DNA from: Nymphalis io
Taxonomy: Eukaryota; Arthropoda; Insecta; Lepidoptera; Nymphalidae
Length of the DNA stretch: 64,000 nt
Assembly: GCF_905147045.1 (NCBI RefSeq)
Contig: NC_065906.1
Span: forward strand, 4,836,001-4,900,000
Direction of reading: 5' to 3'
Under the pieces are notes generated by a model. That model had not been told where the DNA came from, ran no database searches, and saw only the letters and a program-made list of their open reading frames with translations. A program made the position numbers and the translations under genes. Below are positions 38,810 through 49,559 of this stretch, in pieces; position 1 is the first letter of the stretch, and every line of letters begins with the position of its first letter.

Positions 38810-39835
38810 ATGGCTGAGCGCCTCAGCCCTCGAAGCTCCGAGGTAAACGCCTTGGAACAGCGAGGCTATATTATTGGAAAAAAAATTGGACAAGGATCTT
38901 ATGCCACGGTCCACTTGGCAGAGTATTGCGATGCATCTAGCCCCAAGCGTATGCACTTAGCATGTAAGATTTTTGATAAAGAAAAAGCACCTCGTGATTT
39001 TTTAGAAAAGTTTTTTCCCCGTGAATTGGATATACTAACGAAAATAGAAAATCCACATATAATACAAGTTCACAGCATCCTACAAAGGGGACCGAGAGTA
39101 TTTATATTTATGCGTTACGCTGATAATGGTGATTTACTAGATTTCATAAAGAGGAACGGCGTTGTACCAGAGAGTCAGACGAAACTATGGTTTCGACAAA
39201 TGGCAAGTGGCTTGCAATATTTACACAGCAAAAATATTGCACATCGTGATCTCAAATGTGAAAACATTTTGTTGTCAAGACGTTATAATGTTAAATTAGC
39301 CGACTTTGGATTTGCAAGATTCTGTACAGATGCTGAAAACAGACGTGTGTTAAGCCAAACTTATTGTGGATCTGCTGCATACGCTGCGCCAGAAGTGGTT
39401 AGTGGAACACCATACAATCCAAAGCTTGCTGATGTTTGGTCTCTCGGAATTATACTTTTTATAATGTTGAACGCATCTATGCCCTTCGATGATTCTAATT
39501 TGCGTAAACTTTTAAAAGATCAAATGTCACGCAATTGGGTATTTAGATCTAGAATACGAGATACCGTGTCTGCTGCGGCAAAGTCTATAGTGCGACATAT
39601 ATTGGAACCGGATATTACTTTGCGTTTGACTTTGGACCGAGTTTTGTCCCACGAATGGACAAGACCTCGCAAGGATAAGAGTGCGAGCTTAATGGGACGT
39701 TTGGTTCAGTCGGCCCCTTCTGGACCAGGAAAGCACGATGAGGCGGGAACATCGGCTGGTGCCCGTGTCTCCGGTGATCACCGGGAGACTGAGCGAGAGA
39801 GACATGACGATATCCATATGCGCTCTCATAACTGA
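38810..39835 (+). CDS. testis-specific serine/threonine kinase (TSSK-type), intronless
   Basis: A 341-residue single-exon protein kinase. The kinase domain spans about residues 20-285. Seen are the glycine loop GQGSYATV (27-34), the catalytic lysine in ACK (K53), the helix-C glutamate (E72), the catalytic loop HRDLKCEN (145-152), DFG (165-167) and the activation-segment end CGSAAYAAPEV (186-196). The wording of the activation segment and of 'SMPFDDSN' is typical of the TSSK branch of the CaMK group, which works in late sperm formation. All catalytic residues are present, so it should be active. The tail (about 290-341) is polar and low-complexity. It has no introns, unlike its split neighbours, which fits a retrocopy origin as in other TSSK genes. 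The start is the ATG giving MAERLSPRSS; the exact paralogue (TSSK1/2/3/4-like) was not assigned. Confidence 0.88.
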   Translation: MAERLSPRSSEVNALEQRGYIIGKKIGQGSYATVHLAEYCDASSPKRMHLACKIFDKEKAPRDFLEKFFPRELDILTKIENPHIIQVHSILQRGPRVFIFMRYADNGDLLDFIKRNGVVPESQTKLWFRQMASGLQYLHSKNIAHRDLKCENILLSRRYNVKLADFGFARFCTDAENRRVLSQTYCGSAAYAAPEVVSGTPYNPKLADVWSLGIILFIMLNASMPFDDSNLRKLLKDQMSRNWVFRSRIRDTVSAAAKSIVRHILEPDITLRLTLDRVLSHEWTRPRKDKSASLMGRLVQSAPSGPGKHDEAGTSAGARVSGDHRETERERHDDIHMRSHN

Positions 39836-40490
39836 CTCCCTGATGATAACAATAATAACCTGACTTCCCATGTTAAGTTTAGAACAAATTCGACCTTCAA
39901 AAATCGTAAATTGCTTTTAATATTTTGAGTTTTTTTTTATAATTGATGGCATAACTATTGTTAGTCGTCGATAGAGTAAATAAAATGTTATGGGAAACAT
40001 AACAATTTTTTATTACTAGATAAATATTGAATTATTTATATATTTAGAAAATAAAGGATAATTAGAATCGCATTAGATCAGTAGTTACAAAACGTGTATC
40101 TTAAGTCTTAACCGAACATCGTGGGTTGAAACTGGGCAAACACCATTGTTTATTCGCTTAATTTGTATGTTAATAATTATTTCATTTGTACTCGGCTGTG
40201 AAAAACTACTGCACTAAAAAACTTGTATGAGCCGGATGAAGTCATGTATACATATAGGAATATTCACATCTATTATAGAGAATCGTTTTGGAATATATTC
40301 CGTCCTCCTAAAGAGACAGCCTAAATTTGCTGTATTAAAATTTTTATGGTATGTTAGTGGTTCAGAAAATAAAACCCACTCACTTGAAACTCTTTATTAA
40401 AATTCCTATAATAATAATTTATACAATTATAAATAAACATAGTTCTGATCAGGTTTCCTCTATGTCAGATATCTATTTATTACTAAACGT
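39836..40490. other. intergenic DNA with a decayed SINE
   Basis: It separates the TSSK-type kinase from the three-gene secreted-protein cluster (tail-to-tail). It holds a poly(A) signal and, near 40080-40190, a decayed family S1 SINE (cgtgggttgaaactgggcaa). No coding exon is seen. Confidence 0.5.
39979..39984 (+). terminator. poly(A) signal of the TSSK-type kinase
   Basis: AATAAA lies about 145 bp after the kinase stop codon; it is the first canonical signal downstream. Confidence 0.5.
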
Positions 40491-42018
40491 TCAGGAATAC
40501 CCATCCACTCCGAACGGAAAAGGCATAAACGGGTATTTTATGTAAAAATCAAGTTTTGAATTGTTTCGATCATAGCTTATAATAACTTGCGATATAGGAT
40601 TCAAATAATGAACTCTCAAATACGTAAAGGTTTCCGCTCCTGATTTAGTTGGCTAAAATATAATAAAGAAAGTTAAGTTTTAAAACATTTTTTTTTACAT
40701 ATTCTATACAGATAAATGAACAGACATTTATTTCAATGTCTGACCGAGAAAACTACTTAACATAAAAAAAAAAACTTTTACCAGAATGTTTAGCGCGTTT
40801 CGGAGAAGGTGTAAGTAGGTATATAATATTATTATAGTATACCTGCATAAGCAGGTGAAGCTGTACTATAATAATTAATAAATTGAAATTGTGAATTTCA
40901 TATATTAAAGACATCTTGCGAATTTTCAGGTGTAATAGTCGCGATTAATTTAAAAGTACTATAAACAAGCTTTAATAACAATATTTAGGTATGTGAAGGT
41001 ACTCACTTTGACGCTCAAATTATAATGTGGATTAAAAGCCGGTATTACACCAACATATACGAAAGATAGTTTCTCTCCATTTGTGTGATTTCCTTTAAGA
41101 TTAACAGACAACTATTATATTTCTTACCTGTTCATTAAACCATTGTATTAATATCTAACTGACTAAATCATTCAATATAATTTTTAAGTATTATAGGTTC
41201 AGAAAACTTTATTCCGTTAATGTGATATTGTTGAACTATTTGACTCAGCTATGGCAATATAATATAGCAAGTGATTTAAATATATTTAACACCGTAAACA
41301 CTAATATTATAATCTGTGTTTTGTGCTATAAATCATAATAAATGTCTATAAAGCTATCGAGCGATCTTTAGTACAACTGTAATCCGTATTGCGTTAAATA
41401 GCCCACTTATTACATACGAAATCTAATTGAGGATTATGAGTTCATCTCAGAAAACTTTGCGGATTTTATTATTGATGTACATAAAACTTAATATTGCTAA
41501 TATAAATGCATAGCGTTTTAAAAATTTTAGAAGATTATTTAACACGCTCTTATCAGCCACGTACACACACAGCTAGCACAAATTCTTATGCTTACGCCCA
41601 TACTACGTCATTAAATTTTTGCGTTTTACAGGGAGTAGAGGATTTTTAATTTTCAATTTTTTCTTTGTTTTAACAAGGCAAAATTTCTTATGATTATTAT
41701 CCATAATATAGTAGGTACCTATTCTAATAATGAAATGAAAAAAAAAATGTTTTAATTCAATTTTTATGTATTATGTTAAATTTAAACTTTCTATCTATAG
41801 AATTCAAAGAAACAATTCAGTTTTAACATAAATGTGTTACTAGTTTAAATCATTCATGAATCGTACTTAAATGTAATATTTTTTATTATAGTATTCAAAT
41901 AGAAAATATACTCACCATATTCAAATATGGAAGTCTTCATTGATTCATTGTTTTTGAGACATGTAGATTTAAAGAGCAATAACATCAAAAGACAAGTTTT
42001 GCTTACAAACGTATGCAT
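40491..42018 (-). CDS. small predicted secreted protein, cluster gene 1
   Basis: Exons 41916-42018, 41007-41092 and 40491-40652; GT-AG junctions in phases 1 and 0; 116 residues. The N-terminus MHTFVSKTCLLMLLLFKSTC looks like a signal peptide. The segment FEYG at the first junction, followed by GEKLSFVYVGVIPAFNPHYN, aligns with FEFG and GDVIYQYDGIIPLFQP in the neighbour at 42265-43629, so the two are paralogues. The third exon encodes TFTYLRVHYLNPISQVIISYD, predicted beta strands. I do not recognise the family. The strand pattern and three-exon layout are loosely reminiscent of insect MBF2-like secreted proteins, but the typical glycine-rich motif is absent. An in-frame ATG also exists at 42057; I chose the one that puts the hydrophobic stretch at the N-terminus. 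Confidence 0.7.
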
Positions 42019-42264
42019 TTTCAAGTTAATTGAAGAAATAGTCTTTTTTATCGTCAATAATTGATTTCGCTGATAGTTGTGACGAAAAATTTAATGTTTT
42101 AATTATCAATTGTACAATTATCTTCGTTTTTAATTAGAATACCATGAGTAATCTACCAAATTAAATTCAATTACAAAACATCACAGGATAAATTAAAAAG
42201 AACAAATAAAAAACGGTATATTTTTTAAAACGTCGAATATATTTTGTTAAAAACCCTAATTTTT

Positions 42265-43629
42265 TTAAATGCCTTTAACAAGTATAGAGTAACGAGAAAG
42301 ACTTAACTGGGTCCAGCTATAGGTAAGAGAAACTTGATTGGTCTCTGACAAATAATCAACTTTGGGTGTGGAAATAGCATCAACTTTCACCATTACATAC
42401 GTAACCCGCACATCGTTTGGAACCTAAAATATTTAATATTTCATTTGAAAACAAAGCAAAATAATTAATAAAAAATAGTAACAAAAATCAAAGATAGTTA
42501 GGGATCAGTAAATTATATTTAAGTCATGGTTATCTATTTCCTTCCTTCTTAAGTCCACGCGAGCTGGTTGTCGATGTCACCGCCTAACTGTGACATCAAT
42601 TCCATCGCGAACAAAGAAATTTGGCAACTCCTTTCTTTGTCGCACTTCCAAAAAATGGAATTCCTTACCAGCTCACGTGTTCCCCTCCTCTTACAACCCG
42701 GGTTCCTTCAAACGAGGCGTGAAGAGGCATCTTGCGGGCCGGCAAGGCGAAGGCGGCTAGTGCAGAACGTTTTTCCCGTCTGTACTGGCCGTCGTCGCGT
42801 TTGGACTCTACTACCACTTACCATCAGGTGGAGTAGAGTCATTTGCCCTCCCGGCGAATATATATAAAAAAAAAAAAAATTACTAAAAATATTTCAATTG
42901 TCAACATGTTTTAACATGTTATGATCCCAAGGTAATAATAATAATAATGTCCTCCAAACAGATTTCAAACTATTAGAGTGCACTAACTTCCAGACTCCGG
43001 GCTGCGACTGAGAATTTTCTGACAGAAAAATCCAATAACTTTTTATTGGCCCGACATGGGAATTGAACCCAGGACCTCAGGGTCTTCGGCCTTACATCAA
43101 GCCAATAGACCAACGAGGCATATCTGTCGTCTTTTTAAATAACTATCATAGTAATTATGTTCTCACTTTAATAACTCTCGAAAGTGGTAATTTACGTATG
43201 TGAACGATTTCAACTCAAATCTTGCAATGATTATCGCCATCAAATACTAGTTACCATCCTCGGATTCACCTGCTTATAAAGGGAAGGAGGGGGTTATGCT
43301 TATAAGGTTATTAAGTTATCCATTTGTTTTTTATTTCAGCACAATAATACTTACGGGTATATTGTGTATCGTCACTGGCTGAAATAATGGAATAATTCCG
43401 TCGTACTGATATATCACGTCACCAAAATCTTGGCCTGTTACGAAACATTTTAATTATAATTCTAGGCTTAACAATATTGTACATCTTTTTTTGTTATAAT
43501 CACATACTTAATTTTGCGAAAAAAAAAACTACGACTAATGTCGTGTCACTTACCGAATTCAAATATATACTTCCCCGCTAGAACATGGCTTATAGCCAAG
43601 AGAAAGATTAGAGAACTCAAACATTTCAT
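42265..43629 (-). CDS. small predicted secreted protein, cluster gene 2
   Basis: Exons 43554-43629, 43355-43434 and 42265-42423; GT-AG junctions in phases 1 and 0; 104 residues. The signal peptide MKCLSSLIFLLAISHVLA is clear, with cleavage likely after VLA. The mature protein is about 86 residues, has no cysteine and is rich in beta-branched residues (VRVTYVMVKVDAIS, NQVSLTYSW). It is paralogous to the gene at 40491-42018, from which it is separated by 246 bp, and shares its intron phases with both cluster neighbours. The second intron contains a LINE 3' end and an S3 SINE. Function unknown; probably released outside the cell. Confidence 0.72.
42555..42872 (+). mobile_element. 3' end of a non-LTR retrotransposon (CR1/Zenon-like)
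   Basis: One plus-strand frame reads KKWNSLPAHVFPSSYN...FKRGVKRHLAGRQGEGG and then a stop. This is the characteristic C-terminus of many lepidopteran LINE reverse-transcriptase proteins. A short 3' UTR with accatcaggtggagtag and an A run near 42858-42871 follow. The copy is 5'-truncated and lies antisense in the second intron of cluster gene 2. Confidence 0.75.
42960..43125 (-). repeat. tRNA-derived SINE (family S3)
   Basis: On the minus strand it starts tgcctcgttggtctattggc with a box B-like gggttcaattccc, clearly tRNA-derived. It matches 21433-21760 and 22683-23030. It lies in the second intron of cluster gene 2. Confidence 0.75.
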
Positions 43630-43884
43630 TATGTAAAACATGTAAAACTGACACGTTGATTTAAACAGTTATACAAATACTACTATTAATTATAAAGAAA
43701 AGCTATTAGTTCAAGTTAAACAACCAATAAGTACGGAAATAAAAGTTAATTGATTTGAAGTCAACTATATTTTATTGTTACATTTTAATTATACTCGGTA
43801 TTGGTTACGCTTTGTTTTTTTATAAAAACTAATAATAATGAATGTATTAGGTATATATTTGTATTTAAAAAAAGGTTAAGCACG

Positions 43885-45203
43885 TCATGGTGGAGACAAT
43901 TCTGTTATTATTACACCAGAATTAGCCAATTCTGTGGATAGTTCGCTCGATAAGTTGTGGCTGCAGAGCTGGTAAGTTGTGATGACGGCGTTGCCAAGGA
44001 AGCGTCCGCTAGGGTCTTGGCGTACGACGTGCATGTAATCGTCTCCTAGAGTAAATTGCACCTGCGGAGGCGCGGCCCAATCGCACACAACCGTGACCTC
44101 CTTGTTCACAGATGGCGGGTTCATGCAGTACATCTGCAACAAGTAAAATATTTTAAAGCCTAACTATTTTTATTATGATGTATTCCTATCTATATAGATT
44201 CGCCTTGCCTCGCTCTGGGTAGCAACGACTACAAAATTAACTTATTAATACGATACACGATACAATACAAAATTATTTATTGTACACCAATGAAACTTTA
44301 AAAATAAATACGGAGATGTTCTTATCGGTAAGACAGTCTTCCAGCCAAACTTTAGGCAAAGAAAATATTTAAAAAAATTCGTACATGTGATAAATGTAGG
44401 CATAATGAAATTACAAGAACTTTAAAAATAAATTAAAACATTATTTTGTGTATGAATACATATTATATACTTATTGTATAAGTTATTATTATTTATTCTA
44501 TGTAATAAAAATACAATGAATTTAAGTTTTTGATGGGTAGACATTATAGCGCTCGGTACACGGTACGCGCTAAGAGTTCGAGCGTCAGGTGACGTCACCG
44601 TAAGATTTGTTATTGTTAGTACATTAATGTGTGCATGTGATCCGACATCATACATGTTCATATAGCTACATTTTTATGTCGGCTTTTTTTAATGTAAATT
44701 ATTATTTTTATAAGGCATATCATTTATTTATGATATTTTTGAGAGCAAAATACTCTCAAATGTTAATATTTCATACCTGTTGATAAGCTTCGCGCTGGCC
44801 GGGAATGATATAGGCTGTGGGATAATCCAACTTAAACCGAGAAACGTAATCTGTATCTGAAAATCAATAAATATTAATTTGTATTATTTCTAGAATATTT
44901 GTAAATATAAATTTACTTTTCTTATATATTAAGTGATAAGAAACGGTTATAAAATATAAGTTTAATTATAACAATTTATAAACTTAATAATTTATCTTCA
45001 CCGTCATTCTGAATTCAAAACTTAAGAAAGTTATACTGAATTAGTTATTTTTCGTATTTATGACAAAAAAAAGAATTTATTGACCTCTGCTTACCTTTCG
45101 TTACTTGGGTGCAATGTGGCGGCGTGTTCTTCTTTTTTAATTTTCCTTCAGTTATATTTAAAACAGTTATGGACAAAATAACTACAAATAATATACGAGA
45201 CAT
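43885..45203 (-). CDS. small predicted secreted protein, cluster gene 3
   Basis: Exons 45095-45203, 44777-44856 and 43885-44133; GT-AG junctions in phases 1 and 0; 145 residues. The signal peptide is MSRILFVVILSITVLNITEG, followed by a basic stretch KLKKKN. The mature part carries several cysteines (PPHC, MYC, VVCDW, QLC), unlike the other two cluster genes, and ends in ELSPP. Exon number, phases and the position of a short middle exon match the neighbours; sequence likeness is weak (the CDWAAPPQVQFTLGDDY stretch sits where the others have their QVIISYD / QVSLTYSW strands). It lies 255 bp upstream of gene 2. It is not a family I recognise; assignment to the same family is inference from gene structure and order. 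Confidence 0.7.
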
Positions 45204-45599
45204 AATTTACTGGCGTTACATGAAACAATAATCGCAAAACTATTTCGATGAACTGACTAAGCGGTCGATTGTATAAATAAGGAAAGTGGGAACTGAGTAT
45301 TATCTGTAGGTAAGCCCATATATTTCATATGGTTTCAAAATTTAGCTTGAGATTTTAAACTTTATTGCCTTTAAAATAGAAGCTAAAACTATAACAAATA
45401 CGGTCATTCGTTTATCGACTATGCTGTCATTTATTTGACCAATTATTGGTCTCATTTTATCCAACAACGCTGGATTGAATAACGTTATAAAAACAATAAC
45501 AATTCCGTTGCTGTTTTCGCAACTTTTAATAAATTTGTATCAGTTAATGCGTGTCATCATTTTAATAATAAATTAATAGTTATCATAAGTACGAAACTG

Positions 45600-45735
45600 T
45601 GTTTGTTTGTTACGCTTTCATGTATTAATTACTCAACCGATTAACATTAAATTTTGCACAAGCTTCTCGCACGCGTGTTAATCGGGGGCTATAACACGCG
45701 GGTGAAGCCGCGGACAGAAACTTGTAATAAATAAC
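45600..45735 (+). repeat. transposable-element fragment
   Basis: Contains attaattactcaaccgatta and aacacgcgggtgaagccgcgg, a motif also present near 8551-8590. It is a common lepidopteran dispersed repeat of uncertain class, lying between cluster gene 3 and the 83-residue protein gene. Confidence 0.5.
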
Positions 45736-45778
45736 ATTATTTTTGAATAATTATATATTTTTCATTATAACAGCATGT

Positions 45779-46609
45779 TTAAGTGGATTTCATGCTTTCA
45801 CCAGTAACAGCCTTAAGGTTTTCAATATCGTACCACAATTCAGCATGGTACAGGGCTGCGGTCTCCACTTCTATTTCTGCAGCTGCCACTGAAAAGTGCA
45901 ATATAATGTATAAAATGTACACACATTACAACATACAGTATTTTCATTATAGTATAAACCTTACACAAATAAGGAATATAATGTTATAACAAATTTATTG
46001 ATTCGAAAATAATTATTTTTAATTAAAAAAGGACTGTGTTATATATGAAAAACGGATATACTTATGATTCGGTGTTGGGTACACCTTAGCTACATATGTG
46101 TGTAACACCTACACAATAGCGAATGAGATTTTTACTGAAGCGTACTATTACGAGAGAATAATTATTCTAAGCGGCGTACCTTTTACTTGGAATCAATTTC
46201 TTGTTTAAGTACTTATGTTGATATTTAAATTTTGGATATAATAATATTCGGACAGTGTCTATGTGTGTAGTAAATCCAGATTATCCATTCGCGATTACTC
46301 GCGAATGTGAATTGTAACTTGTTGGTGAACCATGACAGAAAGATGCCTGATCTTTTAGTTTGGTTGCAACGCTTAATAAATCTAATTCACAATCGTTAAC
46401 TCATTTTTTTATATTATTCTATGAATGAACAACTACTACGATAGCTGCTGTTATTTTCAAAACTTACTTCTAAGGTTTGTTACGATTGCAACGTTCTTTT
46501 TCATCCGTGCTAAGTCGTAATCAATTTCTTGTTGCACGATATCATAAAAATCAGGATTGTTAACATCAATATTTGGCAAAGTTTTAAGCTGGTCTTCGTC
46601 ATTGTTCAT
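45779..46609 (-). CDS. unrecognised 83-residue protein
   Basis: Two exons, 46468-46609 and 45779-45888, joined by a 579-bp GT-AG intron in phase 1. The protein begins MNNDEDQLKTLPNIDVNNPD and ends VTGESMKST. It is acidic, has no signal peptide or membrane segment, and looks helical from about residue 20 on (DIVQQEIDYDLARMKKNVAIV, then AAAEIEVETAALYHAELWYD), so a short coiled-coil subunit is plausible. An in-frame ATG at 46651 would add a hydrophobic leader (MIIVFLILYFKS); I prefer the inner start because its context (ataatgaac) is better and the leader comes from AT-rich DNA. It is head-to-head with Max. Function unknown. Confidence 0.6.
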
Positions 46610-47137
46610 TATATTTGATTTAAAATATAATATTAAAAAAACTATGATCAACTTAAGTTCGCGGTTATTTTGATACAGATTAAAAAAGCATCGAGATCTA
46701 ATTGCGATAGCCTAATAGTTAAATAATAAAAATATCCAGAATATTTAAAAATATTTATTAATTAGATTCGTAAGATTAGGTAAGTTAAGCTTATGTTACG
46801 TTTAGGTAGGTTTTAATCACTTCATATTTTACTAGATGTTTTAGTTGTCATATACGTATACAATCAAGATAACTATTAAAACACTTCAAATATATTTAAT
46901 CTGTGTTGTCAATATGAGTATTTCTGTATCTATATTTTAAAAATGTATAAATGTCAATGATTTCGAATATCAACACTCAAGTCAAATTTGTCATTGTCAT
47001 TTACTGTCACGCGTCCTTTGTGCAAATTTAGATGTGAAAACGACAAAAAATACATAATTTAAAGTGTCTGTAACCATTTTACTGATGTTTTCCTACGATT
47101 TTTTTTGAGTTTGAAGTGAATAGAAAAACTATTAAAA
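46610..47137. promoter_or_regulatory. divergent promoter region between the 83-residue gene and Max
   Basis: The 528-bp region between two head-to-head start codons is AT-rich. No defined element was recognised, but the short spacing suggests a shared or adjacent bidirectional promoter. Confidence 0.45.
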
Positions 47138-48651
47138 ATGATGAGTGACGACGATCGCGACATTGATATTGAAAGTGATGTAGGTGTTTTCCTGATTCAT
47201 TTTACTTATCAAGACCGTGTTTATTTTATTGTCTATCATGTTTATGTAATTTGCAGGCTGAAAATGACTCGGATTCTCGACCACACGCCAGGAGTAGCTT
47301 AAGTGGAAGTGGATATTATTCTCAGGTAGCACATTATGAATTTTAATTTATTTAAAATATTTATCTAATTGTTGGTGGTGTTTGTGCATCCAAGGTGACG
47401 TTATGGTTAGTGAACATTTGGTTTTATTTAAATCTCAATACCTATAGTATGATCTCACCGAAACAAACTTTTAATTTTAAGGCAGAAAAAAGAGCACACC
47501 ATAATGCATTAGAGAGGAAAAGAAGAGATCACATAAAAGACAGTTTTACATCATTGAGGGATTCTGTACCAGCACTTCAAGGAGAAAAAGTGGCAAGTGT
47601 ATATATTTATAAATTATTCTCTTATAAAATAGTTTAACTTTTATTATCATTTAATATCATGGAATATGAATGTGTGAAACAAAGCTATTTATATGGGAAC
47701 CTATAGCACAACAAACTGGTAAATCTAAATCTAATAAAATGTTTGTTTGCACAACAACACCAAATGTTTTGAATCAAACAAAACACTCAAAAACTAAACC
47801 CAAATATTTTGAGTCAAACAAAAACTATAGGAAAATTCATATGTTAAAGATCTCCAAGTTTTACACAATAGAGCCAAAATAGATATAATGTACATAACAT
47901 ATTGATAATATACTTTAATTTTTTAAAGGCAAGTCGTGCACAAATTTTGAAAAAGGCTGCAGAATATATACAATTCATGAGGCGGAAAAACAACGCTCAC
48001 CAACAGGACATTGATGATTTAAAAAGACAAAACAGCATACTAGAGACACAGAGTAACGTTGTTTTTATTAATTATTATTAATTTCAATGTTATTAAAGTT
48101 CTAAATGTATAATGTTTTAATTACAAGCTTTATTATAAGTTCATCTGTTAGTATGTAATTTTGGGGCTGGTGAGTATGATAAAGTATAATAAAGTATATT
48201 AGTATGTTTATGGTTCATACATTAAAAAAAATTATTGAAAGAGTTTGTGTTGTTTTAAAAAATGTTTAGGATAGAACATGTAGCCTTGAGTTCTCATTTT
48301 ACAGTCTTCTTTCTCAAATTTTTATTAAACTGCATTTGATTTTTTATCATTACATAAAATATATAAATTTCAAATCGGGAGTATTAAAGTAGATTGTAAA
48401 TGCATGCGGAACTTATATTAATATTTATAGTGAACCATTCTATGTTGTATGTAAAATATTTATAATTATTCATATGTTTTTTTTTAGTACGAGTACTTGA
48501 AAAAGCAAGAGCAACTGGAAACTATATGGACGCACATGAACTAGGTATTGGAATCAAATCAGAAGGCAGTTCACATGACACAGACAGTTCGGACGGAGAA
48601 GGTACCACTAGGAGAGTCAAGAAACTCAAAATAAACAGTGTTAATGTGTAA
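47138..48651 (+). CDS. Max: Max, bHLH-leucine zipper transcription factor
   Basis: Max is the common dimer partner of Myc, Mad/Mnt and Mga-type proteins and binds E-boxes in the nucleus. Exons: 47138-47179, 47257-47325, 47482-47589, 47929-48052 and 48488-48651, giving 168 residues. Start MMSDDDRDIDIESD; the basic region is KRAHHNALERKRRDH with the DNA-contacting H44, N45, E48, R51 and R52. Helix 1 is SFTSLRDSVP, helix 2 SRAQILKKAAEYIQFMRRK, and the zipper follows (QQDIDDLKRQNSILETQ, then RVLEKA). The tail is acidic and ends in a basic KKLKI motif, as in vertebrate Max. Exon 2 (69 nt) is phase 0 on both sides and could be skipped cleanly. The exon 3 donor is ambiguous: GT at 47590 or a stronger GC-type donor at 47593, which would add one valine. 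Confidence 0.96.
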
Positions 48652-48712
48652 TTATAATAATAAATAATCCAAATGATAAAGTATAAGGCAATTTAGCTGT
48701 AATGGCTATTTT

Positions 48713-48718
48713 AATAAA
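48713..48718 (+). terminator. candidate poly(A) signal of Max
   Basis: AATAAA lies about 60 bp after the Max stop; another overlaps 48659-48664. Both are canonical. Confidence 0.4.
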
Positions 48719-49559
48719 TCAATATATTTTGAGATCTATTTTTACCAAAGAACCAATTCTGTGGTTTTTTTTTAACTAAAAATTGCCTTCTAATTTACAC
48801 TTTGGTCTAGCAATAATATTTTTTAAGAATATTTTAAGCTGAATATTCTTATGGAATAACCTAATATTAATGTACAAAATCAAGCTTTATAGAAATTAAT
48901 ATTGGAGTTTCATTCAATTTAATATTTGATTATTATCTGTTTTCAACATGTGAGCTAATTTATACATTCAATTGTATTGACTATTTTCTTTTGGAGGGAT
49001 GACGTAAAAAAAGTATCGATTTTTTTTTTTTATTATTGAGTACAAAATTATTTGGGTTGACAATAAGAATATTCATGGGGTTATTTAAGTAATGTTAGTC
49101 TTCTTGAACATATTTGTTATTATTTTTCATATTGTCACATTCCTGTCACATTGTATAATAAAATAATTATAATGTTATGATCAAATGTTTACATTCAAAT
49201 TGGATTATTTTGATTTATATAATAAAATGTTTTAGTTACAACAGTAATTACGTTTTTAGCCTCAGTTCTAGAAGACTAAAATAAAATAGATTAAGAAGTA
49301 ATATAAAAATACTCCTGTTTTTAATTGTTTTATTTAAACATTCAATACATATTTGAGTATATTAATAAGTAGATGGTCAAATGGTTATACTAATTTTATA
49401 CTGATTAAAACGATGAGACAAATATTCATGATTCCAAATTGTAGAACGTTGAACGAAATAATGATAAAGTTAAATTAAAAAGCATGTTAAAAGTACATGC
49501 TTATAAATATAGTAAAATTTGATGAAATTTCAACATGCATATATATGGTTTATGTCAAA
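48719..49559. other. intergenic DNA between convergent Max and NDUFA11
   Basis: AT-rich, with no coding exon seen. It must hold the 3' ends of both convergent transcripts. A minus-strand AATAAA (plus-strand TTTATT at about 49328) may serve NDUFA11. Confidence 0.45.
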
